Source of the DNA: Fructilactobacillus lindneri DSM 20690 = JCM 11027
Lineage (GTDB): Bacteria > Bacillota > Bacilli > Lactobacillales > Lactobacillaceae
DNA length: 64,000 nt
NCBI RefSeq assembly: GCF_002907375.1
Contig: NZ_MIYK01000001.1
Location: 186,001 to 250,000 of the forward strand
Reading direction: 5' to 3'
Made by a program: the position numbers and the translations under genes. Below the pieces are notes generated by a model, which saw only the letters and a program-made list of their open reading frames with translations, did not search any database and was not told the origin of the DNA. The first letter of the stretch is position 1. Every line of letters begins with the position of its first letter. This document shows positions 36,945 through 44,367 of this stretch, piece by piece.

Positions 36945-37724
36945 ATGAATAAATATAAAGGATATCTGATTGACCTTGATGGTACTATTTATCAAGGATC
37001 AAAAAAAATCCCAGCTGCTAAACGTTTTATTGAAAGATTACAAAAAGACAAAATCCCATTTCTATTTGTGACCAACAACACTACTAAGCAGCCAATCGAT
37101 GTAGTGGAAAATCTAGCAGTTAATCATGATATTAATGTATCAGTTAATAATGTGTATACAGCTGGACAGGCCACTGCTGAATTTCTTAGTGCTGATGCTG
37201 AAAAACATAAAAGAAATCAAACAGCTTATGTAATTGGTGAAAATGGGTTAAAAGCACTTTTAACTAAGGCTGATTTTGATTTGTACTCTGACAATCCAGA
37301 TTATGTTGTCGTTGCCTTAGACTATGATGTAACTTATCACAAACTTGCTACAGCAGTTTTAGAAGTTCAAAAAGGTGCACATTTCATTGGAACTAATGCT
37401 GATTCTTTGATACCAAGTGAAAAGGGGATGCTACCTAGTGCTGGTTCGATTGTTGACTTGGTTCGTTATGCTACTAAAGTAGATCCAGTTATCGTAGGGA
37501 AACCCAATAATTTGATTATTGAAAATGCTATTAAGAAGATTAATTTACCTGCAAAAGATGTGGTGATGGTTGGAGATAATTATGATACTGATATTTTGGC
37601 AGGAATTAATGCTAAAATTGATACACTTTTAGTTTATTCGGGTGTATCAAAGCCAGATGTTATAAAAGATAAAAAAATTAAACCAACAAATGAGATAAAG
37701 AGTTTAGATGATTGGAAATTATAA
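36945..37724 (+). CDS. yutF: HAD-IIA family phosphatase (YutF/NagD-like)
   Basis: A 259-residue HAD hydrolase of TIGR01457 type. Motif I is LIDLDGTIYQG, motif II LFVTNNTTKQP, the Lys motif VGKPNN and motif IV MVGDNYDTDILAG. These phosphatases act on nucleotides or sugar phosphates, and the physiological substrate is not known. GGAG lies 12 bases before the ATG. Its end overlaps the next gene by 17 bases. Confidence 0.92.
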   Translation: MNKYKGYLIDLDGTIYQGSKKIPAAKRFIERLQKDKIPFLFVTNNTTKQPIDVVENLAVNHDINVSVNNVYTAGQATAEFLSADAEKHKRNQTAYVIGENGLKALLTKADFDLYSDNPDYVVVALDYDVTYHKLATAVLEVQKGAHFIGTNADSLIPSEKGMLPSAGSIVDLVRYATKVDPVIVGKPNNLIIENAIKKINLPAKDVVMVGDNYDTDILAGINAKIDTLLVYSGVSKPDVIKDKKIKPTNEIKSLDDWKL

Positions 37725-38352
37725 ATTAAAAGATGTTTTTAATTATGGAGTAGTTCTTTTATTTAGTTTTACTTTTGCTACATTTATTACAATTAATTCA
37801 AGTTGGATATATTTGATAAATGTTTTTTGGCTGAAACTAAATATTAAACATCAAGTTTCTGAAATCATTTTGATGAAAAACTTTTATAAAATGATTATTT
37901 TTATTCAAAATCCATTATCTGACAAATTATCTTTACAAAAATATAATTTGTCAGATAATGCTTTATTACATTTTCAAAATGTGAAGTCTTTGGTTGTTGT
38001 AAATAACGTGATTTTGTTGATCACAAGTATTATTTTAATTGTGCTGCTATGTAACGTTAATTTTAGGCGTAATATTTGGCGTTTAATGGAGTTTATTAAA
38101 ACTTCTTGGGTAATTATTGGAATATGTTTTTTGATGGTTATAGCTGATTTTAATGATATATTTATTTATTTTCATGAAATTTTATTTCGTAACAAGGATT
38201 GGGTTTTTAATCCAAAAAATGATCCTATTATTAATGTTTTACCAGATCAATATTTCTTTCTCTGCTTTGCGGTTTGGTTTTTAATTGTAATAGTAATTTT
38301 AGCTTTATTTTATTTAATCGGTAGGCGGCAAATGAAAAGAGCAAATCTTTAA
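37708..38352 (+). CDS. TIGR01906/DUF1461 integral membrane protein
   Basis: A 214-residue membrane protein with four hydrophobic segments (about 11-36, 94-115, 130-147, 185-207). The DUF1461 signature is FHEILFRNKDWVFNP followed by DPIINVLPDQYFF. Function unknown. The gene overlaps yutF by 17 bases and ends in a terminator shared with dedA, matching its usual location at the end of this run. Confidence 0.85.
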   Translation: MIGNYKLKDVFNYGVVLLFSFTFATFITINSSWIYLINVFWLKLNIKHQVSEIILMKNFYKMIIFIQNPLSDKLSLQKYNLSDNALLHFQNVKSLVVVNNVILLITSIILIVLLCNVNFRRNIWRLMEFIKTSWVIIGICFLMVIADFNDIFIYFHEILFRNKDWVFNPKNDPIINVLPDQYFFLCFAVWFLIVIVILALFYLIGRRQMKRANL

Positions 38353-38366
38353 GATTTGCTCTTTTT
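38335..38366. terminator. Bidirectional terminator between the DUF1461 gene and dedA
   Basis: AAAAGAGCAAATCTT and AAGATTTGCTCTTTTT form a perfect stem, lying over the two stop codons. Confidence 0.85.
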
Positions 38367-39002
38367 GTTATTTAAATTATTTTTTATAATGCCAATTAGG
38401 GCAGGAATCAATGAAATAACAATAATGGATAACACCACTAACGAGAAGTGTTCCTGTACAAATGGAATGTTTCCAAAGAAATAACCTCCACCACAACACA
38501 ATAAAACCCATGCTACACATGCTGATAAATCATATTTTACAAATTTCTTATAACTATAATCACTACTTGCAGCAACAAAAGGTGCAAAAGTTCTTACAAT
38601 TGGCATAAAGCGTGCTAAAAATATTGCAATTGCACCATATTTATCAAAGAATGTACGCGCATGATCAAAATCTTTTTTCTTAATAAATTTACTTAAAAAT
38701 TTATTTTCAGTAATTGTCATTCCTACTTTTCGCCCAATGAAAAAGTTAACTGAATCACCTAAAGCTGATGCACAAAAGAAAAGAATAACAAAAATCCAAA
38801 TATTTAAGTGATATTGCGAATTTGCCGATAGAGCTGCTGCAGCAAAAAGCAAGGAATCACCAGGAAGAAAGGGGAGAATAACTGCTCCCGTTTCAACAAA
38901 AATGATTAAAAATAAAATTAAATATGTCCAATCACCAAAAGTATTAACAATCGATATCAAATGGTTATCGATGTGTAAAACAAAATCTATTAATGTACTC
39001 AT
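38349..39002 (-). CDS. DedA family (VTT domain) membrane protein
   Basis: A 217-residue protein with the DedA features: FVETGAVILPFLPGDSLLF, FIGRKVG, FLARFMPIVRTFAPFVA and several transmembrane helices. DedA proteins include flippases that recycle undecaprenyl phosphate or phosphatidylethanolamine. CGGAGAAG precedes the ATG. It is transcribed convergently with the DUF1461 gene and away from the tRNA cluster. Confidence 0.92.
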   Translation of the reverse strand: MSTLIDFVLHIDNHLISIVNTFGDWTYLILFLIIFVETGAVILPFLPGDSLLFAAAALSANSQYHLNIWIFVILFFCASALGDSVNFFIGRKVGMTITENKFLSKFIKKKDFDHARTFFDKYGAIAIFLARFMPIVRTFAPFVAASSDYSYKKFVKYDLSACVAWVLLCCGGGYFFGNIPFVQEHFSLVVLSIIVISLIPALIGIIKNNLNNKKSKS

Positions 39003-39160
39003 ATACTTCTCCGTTCTTAAAAAATAGCTACACTATATTTTATCAAAGATTGCCTAAGAGATGTTATAAGATTTTTTTAATAAAAATGTTGACGATTTCT
39101 TTAATTCTTGATAACATTATCTATGTTGATGAGCAGGGCACAGGGTAAAACAATTTTGTG

Positions 39161-39189
39161 TTGACACAAATTAATTGTCATGTTATATT
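39161..39189 (+). promoter_or_regulatory. Strong promoter of the tRNA cluster
   Basis: TTGACA at 39161-39166, a 17-base spacer and TATATT at 39184-39189, with an extended -10 TG. It lies about 35 bases before the first tRNA. Confidence 0.88.
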
Positions 39190-39223
39190 TATATAGTTGT
39201 CTTGTGAGACATTGTTAGATTAT

Positions 39224-39296
39224 TCCGACATAGCTCAGTTGGTAGAGCACCTGACTGTTAATCAGGTTGTCGACGGTTCGAGCCCGCCTGTCGGAG
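39224..39296 (+). tRNA. tRNA-Asn (GTT)
   Basis: Cloverleaf with acceptor TCCGACA/TGTCGGA, anticodon loop CTGTTAA and T loop GGTTCGAGCCC. First gene of the cluster. CCA is not encoded. Confidence 0.96.
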
Positions 39297-39302
39297 TATT
39301 AT

Positions 39303-39394
39303 GGAGAGTTGTCCGAGTTGGCCGAAGGAGCACCATTGGAAATGATGTAAACTGGTAAAAGCCGGTTTCGAGGGTTCGAATCCCTCACTCTCCG
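39303..39394 (+). tRNA. tRNA-Ser (GGA)
   Basis: Acceptor GGAGAGT/ACTCTCC, anticodon loop TTGGAAA and a long variable arm. The anticodon stem CACCA/TGATG has one C-A mismatch at its middle pair. Confidence 0.94.
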
Positions 39395-39409
39395 TAAGAA
39401 ATATTATAT

Positions 39410-39482
39410 GACCCGCTGGTCAAGTGGTTTAAGACACTGCCCTTTCACGGCAGTAACATGGGTTCGAATCCCGTGCGGGTCA
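39410..39482 (+). tRNA. tRNA-Glu (TTC)
   Basis: Acceptor GACCCGC/GCGGGTC, anticodon loop CTTTCAC, T arm GGGTTCGAATCCC. Confidence 0.95.
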
Positions 39483-39487
39483 CTTTT

Positions 39488-39560
39488 GGAGGATTAGCTC
39501 AGCTGGGAGAGCATCTGCCTTACAAGCAGGAGGTCACAGGTTCGATCCCTGTATCCTCCA
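39488..39560 (+). tRNA. tRNA-Val (TAC)
   Basis: Acceptor GGAGGAT/ATCCTCC, anticodon loop CTTACAA, T arm CAGGTTCGATCCCTG. Confidence 0.96.
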
Positions 39561-39568
39561 TAATTTTT

Positions 39569-39642
39569 GGTTCGTTGGTCCAGTCGGTTAAGACGCCTCC
39601 CTGTCACGGAGGAGATCACGAGTTCGAGTCTCGTACGAACCG
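39569..39642 (+). tRNA. tRNA-Asp (GTC)
   Basis: Acceptor GGTTCGT/ACGAACC, anticodon loop CTGTCAC, T arm CGAGTTCGAGTCTCG. Confidence 0.96.
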
Positions 39643-39701
39643 TTGTTGCTTTTTAGCAACTATAATTAAATAGATTTACTTATTAATATCATAATTGGTT
39701 C

Positions 39702-39774
39702 GGCTCGGTAGCTCAGTTGGTAGAGCAACGGATTGAAGCTCCGTGTGTCGGCAGTTCGACTCTGTCCCGCGCCA
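39702..39774 (+). tRNA. tRNA-Phe (GAA)
   Basis: Anticodon loop TTGAAGC, D arm GCTCAGTTGGTAGAGC. The acceptor stem GGCTCGG/CCGCGCC has a T-C mismatch at the fourth pair. It is separated from tRNA-Asp by 59 bases containing a small GTTGCTTTTTAGCAAC hairpin. Confidence 0.93.
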
Positions 39775-39779
39775 TTTAT

Positions 39780-39862
39780 GGAGGGGTAGCGAAGTCTGGC
39801 TAAACGCGGCGGACTGTAAATCCGCTCCTTCGGGTTCGGTGGTTCGAATCCACTCCCCTCCA
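39780..39862 (+). tRNA. tRNA-Tyr (GTA)
   Basis: Acceptor GGAGGGG/CCCCTCC, anticodon loop CTGTAAA, long variable arm CTCCTTCGGG, T arm GTGGTTCGAATCCAC. Confidence 0.96.
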
Positions 39863-39867
39863 TTTAT

Positions 39868-39938
39868 AGGGATATAGTATAACGGTAGTACATCGGTCTC
39901 CAAAACCGCTAATGTGGGTTCGATTCCTACTATCCCTG
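39868..39938 (+). tRNA. tRNA-Trp (CCA)
   Basis: Acceptor AGGGATA/TATCCCT, anticodon loop CTCCAAA, T arm GGGTTCGATTCCT. Confidence 0.95.
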
Positions 39939-39952
39939 TTTTATGATATTAT

Positions 39953-40026
39953 GGCGGTAGTGGTGAAGTGGTTAACACATCGGTTTGTGGTACCGACACG
40001 CGTGGGTTCGATTCCCATCTACCGCC
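39953..40026 (+). tRNA. tRNA-His (GTG)
   Basis: Acceptor GCGGTAG/CTACCGC preceded by the tRNA-His-specific extra G (-1) opposite a C discriminator. Anticodon loop TTGTGGT. Confidence 0.95.
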
Positions 40027-40079
40027 TTTTTGGTTGACTTGCTTTTTGCAAGAAAAGGGCATTTTGATAATATTGTTCT

Positions 40080-40150
<71 letters not shown>

Positions 40151-40174
40151 TTGTATTGTTTCAATCAAACTTTT

Positions 40175-40259
40175 GCCGAGATGGCGGAATTGGCAGACGC
40201 GCTGGACTCAAAATCCAGTGATCATTGCGATCGTGCGGGTTCGACCCCCGCTCTCGGCA
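40175..40259 (+). tRNA. tRNA-Leu (CAA)
   Basis: Acceptor GCCGAGA/TCTCGGC, anticodon loop CTCAAAA, long variable arm TGATCATTGCGATCG. It is the last gene of the cluster and directly borders the integrase remnant, so its 3' end is a candidate attachment site. Confidence 0.95.
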
Positions 40260-40273
40260 TAAATAAGTATTTT

Positions 40274-40318
40274 AAAGGCTTTGTATAAACGGTATAACGT
40301 TGATTCAGAGCCTTTTTT
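40274..40318 (+). terminator. Terminator after the tRNA cluster
   Basis: AAAGGCTTTG pairs with CAGAGCCTTTT (one G-T pair) across a 22-base loop, ending in T residues. Confidence 0.7.
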
Positions 40319-40374
40319 GTTTGTTCATGTTTGTGGGTGTTCATATCATTTTGACCGTTTTTTGACCGCCAAAA

Positions 40375-41491
40375 CTAATTAACTTCAACTTTATCTTTTG
40401 AAGTTATTAATTTACTAATTGAGTTTTCAATTTCATCATTTGCACGATCAAGATATTCATCAATCAAATAAGAATAAACACGAGTAGTAGTTCCAACATC
40501 TGAATGACCAAGTCTTTTACTAATGATATAAATATCAACGTGATGATAAAGTAGAAAAGCTATGTGAGTGTGTCTTAAAGAGTGGAAATGAAAACCATGT
40601 ATACTTATATTAAGTTCTTTAAAACTTTCTCTCAAAACTTTATTTACGGCATTAGAAGTAGGAATAGTCTTAAATTGATTAATAAATACGACTGAATTAT
40701 CATTCTGTTTTAATTCTTTTAACAAATCCATGATTTTTTTATTTACTCGAATTGAACGAATGGACGATTCCGTTTTTGTTGGAATATATTCTTTATTTAA
40801 AGCATTCCAAGATCGATTAACATTAATCATATTATTTTTAAAATCAATATCTTTCCATTTAAGTCCTTGAATTTCACCAAGACGCATGCCAGTATAAATT
40901 GCTAACAATATCATATACTTTTATGAATAATGATAATTTCTAGTTGTTATTAGATGATTTACTAATTTATTTAAATCATCAATATTTAAATAATCAATCT
41001 TCCAAGTTTTAGATTTGTCATAAACTAGATTAGTTCTTTGAATAAAATCTTTTTTTATGTGTCCATCATAAATTGCATCTTTAATACAAGCATGAATTAA
41101 TGAATTTAATTTAGAAACAGTTTCTTTAGCATGGGTAGAGCCATATTCATCTAAAAAATGCTGATATTTTTCGCGTGTCATATCTTCCAGCTTTACGTTG
41201 GGTAAGTAATCCTTCATTACGTTAAAAGTGTGTGTATAGTGTCTTTTAGTACGTTCAGAGATAGTTTTTTCTTTATATGTTTCAAACCCATTTCCAAAAA
41301 TAGTCATAAAATAGGGGAGATTTATTTTTAACCAGTTCGCTGTTACGTTGATCTAATTTCATTTGTGATAAATAGAATTCAGCTTCTCGTTTAGTTTTAA
41401 AACCACCTTTGGCGATTGAATGTCGTTTACTTTTGTCATCTTTATAGTAAGCTCGTGCCATCCATTTTCCATGATGCTTTAATATTGCCAT
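40375..41491 (-). pseudogene. Tyrosine recombinase (phage-type integrase), broken by a frameshift and a stop codon
   Basis: Read together, the pieces form one integrase of about 370 residues. The N-terminal arm-binding region (KHHGKWMARAYYKDDKSKRH, KTKREAEFYL) spans 41282-41491. The SAM-like core-binding domain lies at 40924-41307 and the catalytic domain at 40375-40914. Catalytic residues are all visible: Arg in TGMRLGE, Lys in TKTESS, His-x-x-Arg in FHSLRH, His in RLGHSD and Tyr in TTRVYSY. Around 41290 an extra G (TGGGTTT instead of TGGTTT) shifts the frame. At 40921-40923 an in-frame TAA interrupts the protein just before KYMILLAIYTG. It borders tRNA-Leu, a typical integration target. A LexA box lies 16 bases before its start codon. 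Confidence 0.88.
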
Positions 41492-41506
41492 AACTTATGC
41501 CTTTCT

Positions 41507-41518
41507 GAACATATGTTC
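41507..41518 (-). promoter_or_regulatory. LexA box upstream of the integrase remnant
   Basis: GAACATATGTTC matches GAAC-N4-GTTC exactly. It is positioned 16-27 bases before the integrase ATG (41491, minus strand), next to its AAAGG ribosome site. This implies SOS-linked control of the recombinase when the gene was intact. Confidence 0.75.
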
Positions 41519-41568
41519 GATAAAAGATTTAAAAATAAAAAGTCCATAAAATGGGCTGATTATTTATG

Positions 41569-41591
41569 TGATATAATATGAACAAACGTTC
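41569..41591 (+). promoter_or_regulatory. Promoter with overlapping LexA operator for the 55-residue membrane protein
   Basis: An extended -10 (TGATATAAT, 41569-41577) is followed at once by GAACAAACGTTC (41580-41591), a perfect LexA core covering the expected transcription start. No good -35 is visible, as often with extended -10 promoters. A bound LexA would directly block RNA polymerase. Confidence 0.8.
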
Positions 41592-41613
41592 GTATTATAT
41601 AAGGGGAGATAAA

Positions 41614-41781
41614 ATGTTTATTATTTTAGCTATGTGTATAACAATTGTCATTAATACAGCAATTACAGTTTTTGCTTTTAGAATCAATGCTGATTTCATG
41701 ACCAAATTTTTATTTGAAACTGAAGATAGATTCGATAAAAAATTAAAGTTGAAAGAATCAATCAATAACAAATGTTTATAA
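41614..41781 (+). CDS. SOS-controlled small membrane protein of unknown function (55 residues)
   Basis: A 55-residue protein: one N-terminal hydrophobic helix (MFIILAMCITIVINTAITVF, residues 1-20), then a short charged tail (FETEDRFDKKLKLKESINNK). AGGGGAG at 41602-41608 sets the ATG at 41614. An in-frame ATG at 41578 lies in the promoter and LexA operator and cannot be the start. I do not recognise a family. The layout (one helix plus charged tail under direct LexA control) resembles SOS division inhibitors such as YneA or the TisB toxin class only in outline. Its 3' end overlaps the convergent Abi-alpha gene by 20 bases. Confidence 0.75.
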   Translation: MFIILAMCITIVINTAITVFAFRINADFMTKFLFETEDRFDKKLKLKESINNKCL

Positions 41782-42565
41782 ATTCATATCCTAATTCAGT
41801 CAAATTTATTGTTTTTTCAACAAATTCTATTTTATCTATGTCAAAGTTAGCTTTTCGGGCTTCTTTTGTTAGTTTTTTTCTCATAAATAAATATACTTCT
41901 TCAGCATTTTCTTCACGTGATTTTCCTGATTTTGTTATTATTCCCAATGATTCTAGAACGTTTATACTGCTTTCCATCATTACTACTTTTGGGTTAGTTT
42001 CTTTTTTAAATTCTGATAAATTTACTGTATTACCAGTTGATATAACTCTCATTGCTCCATCAGATTTAGATTTTAAAAATTCAACTACTTTAACATATGG
42101 AAGCCATTTTATTTCGTTTTTGTATAGCATTCTTAAAACTTCTGCAGACTCGGATGATAAATTGCTAATAACAGTTGCAAAGTAGTTGTTTATATTTTTA
42201 TTTTTTCTATTATCAACAGTGTTAGCGATTATTTTTTTGTACATGTTTCTTATTTCATCATCACTTATAGAATGTTTTGAATTTTCTATAATATTCAATA
42301 ATTGGTCTGCTTTTGAATTATCAATATTTTCTTTTGGTATTTTACTTATTTTATCTGCTGTGCCATTCACTAAATCATTAAAATGTTTTTTTGATACTAT
42401 ACCGAATTCTAATGGTTTGTAAAATATATAGGTAAAACATCCGGCAATTCCTCTTCCTACGACATCGCAAATTGGATCACATAATTTTTCCAAAGAAGAT
42501 TTAGGTATTGTATCTACTACTTGTTTCCAAGCAAATTCATCTGCTGGAGTTAATTCATCACTCAT
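41762..42565 (-). CDS. Abi-alpha / DUF4393 family protein (putative abortive phage infection)
   Basis: A 267-residue protein fitting the DUF4393 (Pfam Abi_alpha) pattern. It has an N-terminal alpha-helical region with a hydrophobic patch (GRGIAGCFTYIFYKPLEFGI), then IPKENIDNSKADQLLNIIENS, then ISDDEIRNMYKKIIANTVD and the DAEVL-like segment LSSESAEVLRML. Family members are linked to abortive infection, with no known biochemical activity. The C-terminal half is predicted to be winged-helix-like from its LESLGIITKSG and LTELGYEFI motifs. AAAGGTGGTGAT precedes ATG 42565. A hairpin and a tRNA-like remnant lie just upstream. Confidence 0.8.
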   Translation of the reverse strand: MSDELTPADEFAWKQVVDTIPKSSLEKLCDPICDVVGRGIAGCFTYIFYKPLEFGIVSKKHFNDLVNGTADKISKIPKENIDNSKADQLLNIIENSKHSISDDEIRNMYKKIIANTVDNRKNKNINNYFATVISNLSSESAEVLRMLYKNEIKWLPYVKVVEFLKSKSDGAMRVISTGNTVNLSEFKKETNPKVVMMESSINVLESLGIITKSGKSREENAEEVYLFMRKKLTKEARKANFDIDKIEFVEKTINLTELGYEFINICY

Positions 42566-42584
42566 ATTAATATCACCACCTTTC

Positions 42585-42606
42585 AAAGTCTGCATTTGCA
42601 GGCTTT
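42585..42606. promoter_or_regulatory. Hairpin directly upstream of the Abi-alpha ribosome site
   Basis: AAGTCTGC and GCAGGCTT pair (one G-T) around an ATTT loop. On the plus strand a T run follows, as in a terminator. On the minus strand, the sense of the Abi-alpha gene, the hairpin ends about five bases before its AAAGGTGG ribosome site, so it could also influence translation. Confidence 0.5.
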
Positions 42607-42616
42607 TTTATTTATC

Positions 42617-42669
42617 GCAAACCCTAAAGCTGGAGTTGAACCAGCTTCGTGCAACCGGGGAGGATGGTT
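42617..42669 (-). other. tRNA 3'-half-like remnant, copy 1
   Basis: Read on the minus strand, GCTGG-TTCAACT-CCAGC forms a perfect T arm (42629-42645). It is followed by TTTAGGG, which would be the 3' acceptor strand, and preceded by GTTGCACGA. No matching 5' acceptor CCCTAAA is found upstream, so only a 3' half is present. A related copy occurs at 45610-45665. Confidence 0.55.
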
Positions 42670-42671
42670 GA

Positions 42672-43478
42672 CTATTTTGATTTTTTAGACTTTTTAATAG
42701 AAATATTGTATCCAAATAATTTGTATTTGCGCTTTTTGTTTTTCAAACTTTGATTATTATCTTTCAAAAATTTTAATGTTAAATTTCCATTTTTGAAATT
42801 TTTTACAAAAGGTTTTAAATTGTATGAATTTTCAATTTCACGAAAAGGGATATTGTTCTTAATTTTTTTATTAGGAATTAAAAATATAATGTTTGTTTTA
42901 GAAAACTGGTTATTATCTGTTTCAGGAAACCCTTTAATGAGTGTTTTAAGTACCTGTTTAATATTTGTTTTAGGAATTTGTTTAGTATTTAGCTTGTTTT
43001 TATCCTTTTTATTATTGGGTTTATATTCACTATTTAGTTCTATTAAGAATAAATAATTACCATCTTCTCCAATTATGCAATATTCTATCTTATTAAATTT
43101 AATTAATGGTAAGTATTTAGTTTTAGGACCTAAAATTTGTTCCGATATAGATGTCATTTCAAAACTTAAAAGCATTACAACTAATGTTAAGCAAATACTT
43201 ATAATACTAACCCAGAATAAATTAAGATTAACTACATATAGACCAATTCCTATGCAACCTAATATTAGTATTGAAAATCCTATTGTCTCTGTTATTATTC
43301 CTCCCAATGTAAATGAAACGTTATTTTTATGTATTATTATATTTATAAACCTAACTGGGTTATTTAATGAAACTTTATTAGATTCAGAATTTCTATATTT
43401 AATATATATATTAAATATAGAAATAATAATGGTTAATAATGGTAGTATAGACACTAATGTTTTTATAAAATCAATCAT
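42672..43478 (-). CDS. Uncharacterised membrane protein next to Abi-alpha
   Basis: A 268-residue protein that I do not recognise. There are three hydrophobic segments: about 4-22 (IKTLVSILPLLTIIISIFNI), about 58-78 and about 84-105. A cytoplasmic-type Lys/Asn-rich domain follows (IKFNKIEYCIIGEDGNYLFLIEL, then PFREIENSYNLKPFVKNF). TTGGAGAA precedes ATG 43478, and a longer in-frame start at 43532 has no ribosome site. Located between a secreted protein and the Abi-alpha gene, on the same strand. It could be a membrane partner of the defence gene, but that is inference from position only. Confidence 0.7.
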   Translation of the reverse strand: MIDFIKTLVSILPLLTIIISIFNIYIKYRNSESNKVSLNNPVRFINIIIHKNNVSFTLGGIITETIGFSILILGCIGIGLYVVNLNLFWVSIISICLTLVVMLLSFEMTSISEQILGPKTKYLPLIKFNKIEYCIIGEDGNYLFLIELNSEYKPNNKKDKNKLNTKQIPKTNIKQVLKTLIKGFPETDNNQFSKTNIIFLIPNKKIKNNIPFREIENSYNLKPFVKNFKNGNLTLKFLKDNNQSLKNKKRKYKLFGYNISIKKSKKSK

Positions 43479-43556
43479 TTTTATTCTCCAATCTTTAAAT
43501 TTAAACCCTACGAACGGAATCAAACTACTCATAATCTGCCAAGTAGGGTGTATATA

Positions 43557-44291
43557 TTAATTTTGTGTAACTGTTCCGTCGTCTTGAACAGTTACATTAT
43601 TTTCTTCTGGATGTTGTGCCAACCAATCTAGTTGACCTTGTACCCAAGGATCTGGTGTTCCGTCAGGATTTGAACCGGGAGCATGGTAAGTCCCATCTGT
43701 TTCGTCATAAAACTTAGAGCTATTAGGGTCACTATTCTCGTAATTATTTTGCTGATTATTATTCGTTGAAGAATTTTGTTCGTATATATTACTATTTTGA
43801 TTGTTTGAAACATTTTTAGTTGACTTTTGCTGTGTTACATTGTTATTTTGCTGGGTATTATTTTTCACTTGAGGATTATCTTTATTAACAGAACTTTTGT
43901 TAGTTTGCTTAGAATTCATAGTTTCATTATTAAACTGAATTTTCTGTTTTCCGTAATTAAATTGCATTGTTCCATTTTTAGATGTTGTTAATGAATAGTC
44001 ATTAGTTTTATCTAATTTTTTACCGTCCGCTTTTAATTTAAAGCCTTCATCAATTTTGCTTTTTAGTTTAAATTTATATGTACCTTTTTTCTTGCTATTA
44101 GCAATCTTTAAAATTGCTTTAGAACCCTTAATTTTAAAAGTATTACCAGCTTGATTATTCCATTTACCTTGAACTTCTTTTGGGAATGATTTATTTGAAG
44201 CGTAAACGCTAGGTTGATTAATAGTAGTAACGGATATTCCAGTTAATGCAATCATACTTGCGCCAGTTACGCTCAATAAAAATTTTTTCAT
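43557..44291 (-). CDS. Secreted Asn/Gln-rich protein
   Basis: A 244-residue protein with a clear signal peptide (KKFLLSVTGASMIALTGISV, likely cleavage after VYA). A small beta-type domain follows with PKEVQGKWNNQAGNTFKI and KKKGTYKFKL. Next comes a long Asn/Gln/Ser low-complexity linker (about 125-190), then a short Tyr/Pro-rich end with DWLAQHPEEN. There is no anchor motif or transmembrane tail. TAAGGAGATT precedes the ATG. The family resembles small extracellular proteins of lactobacilli, function unknown. The terminator region overlaps the next gene closely. Confidence 0.75.
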   Translation of the reverse strand: MKKFLLSVTGASMIALTGISVTTINQPSVYASNKSFPKEVQGKWNNQAGNTFKIKGSKAILKIANSKKKGTYKFKLKSKIDEGFKLKADGKKLDKTNDYSLTTSKNGTMQFNYGKQKIQFNNETMNSKQTNKSSVNKDNPQVKNNTQQNNNVTQQKSTKNVSNNQNSNIYEQNSSTNNNQQNNYENSDPNSSKFYDETDGTYHAPGSNPDGTPDPWVQGQLDWLAQHPEENNVTVQDDGTVTQN

Positions 44292-44367
44292 AGTTAATCT
44301 CCTTATGTATAACCTTAAAGTTTGAATTTAACTAACTTTATACTACCAAGTAGAGTAGTGAAATTAA

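Noticed and set aside
40240-40320. attL/attR direct repeat of the tRNA-Leu 3' end
   Set aside because: I could not find a second copy of the GCTCTCGGCA end within the window, so no attachment pair is claimed.
41772-43560. Plus-strand open frames opposite the Abi-alpha and membrane protein genes
   Set aside because: They mirror AT-rich hydrophobic coding sequence. The minus strand carries recognisable DUF4393 motifs and good ribosome sites, so the plus frames are shadows.
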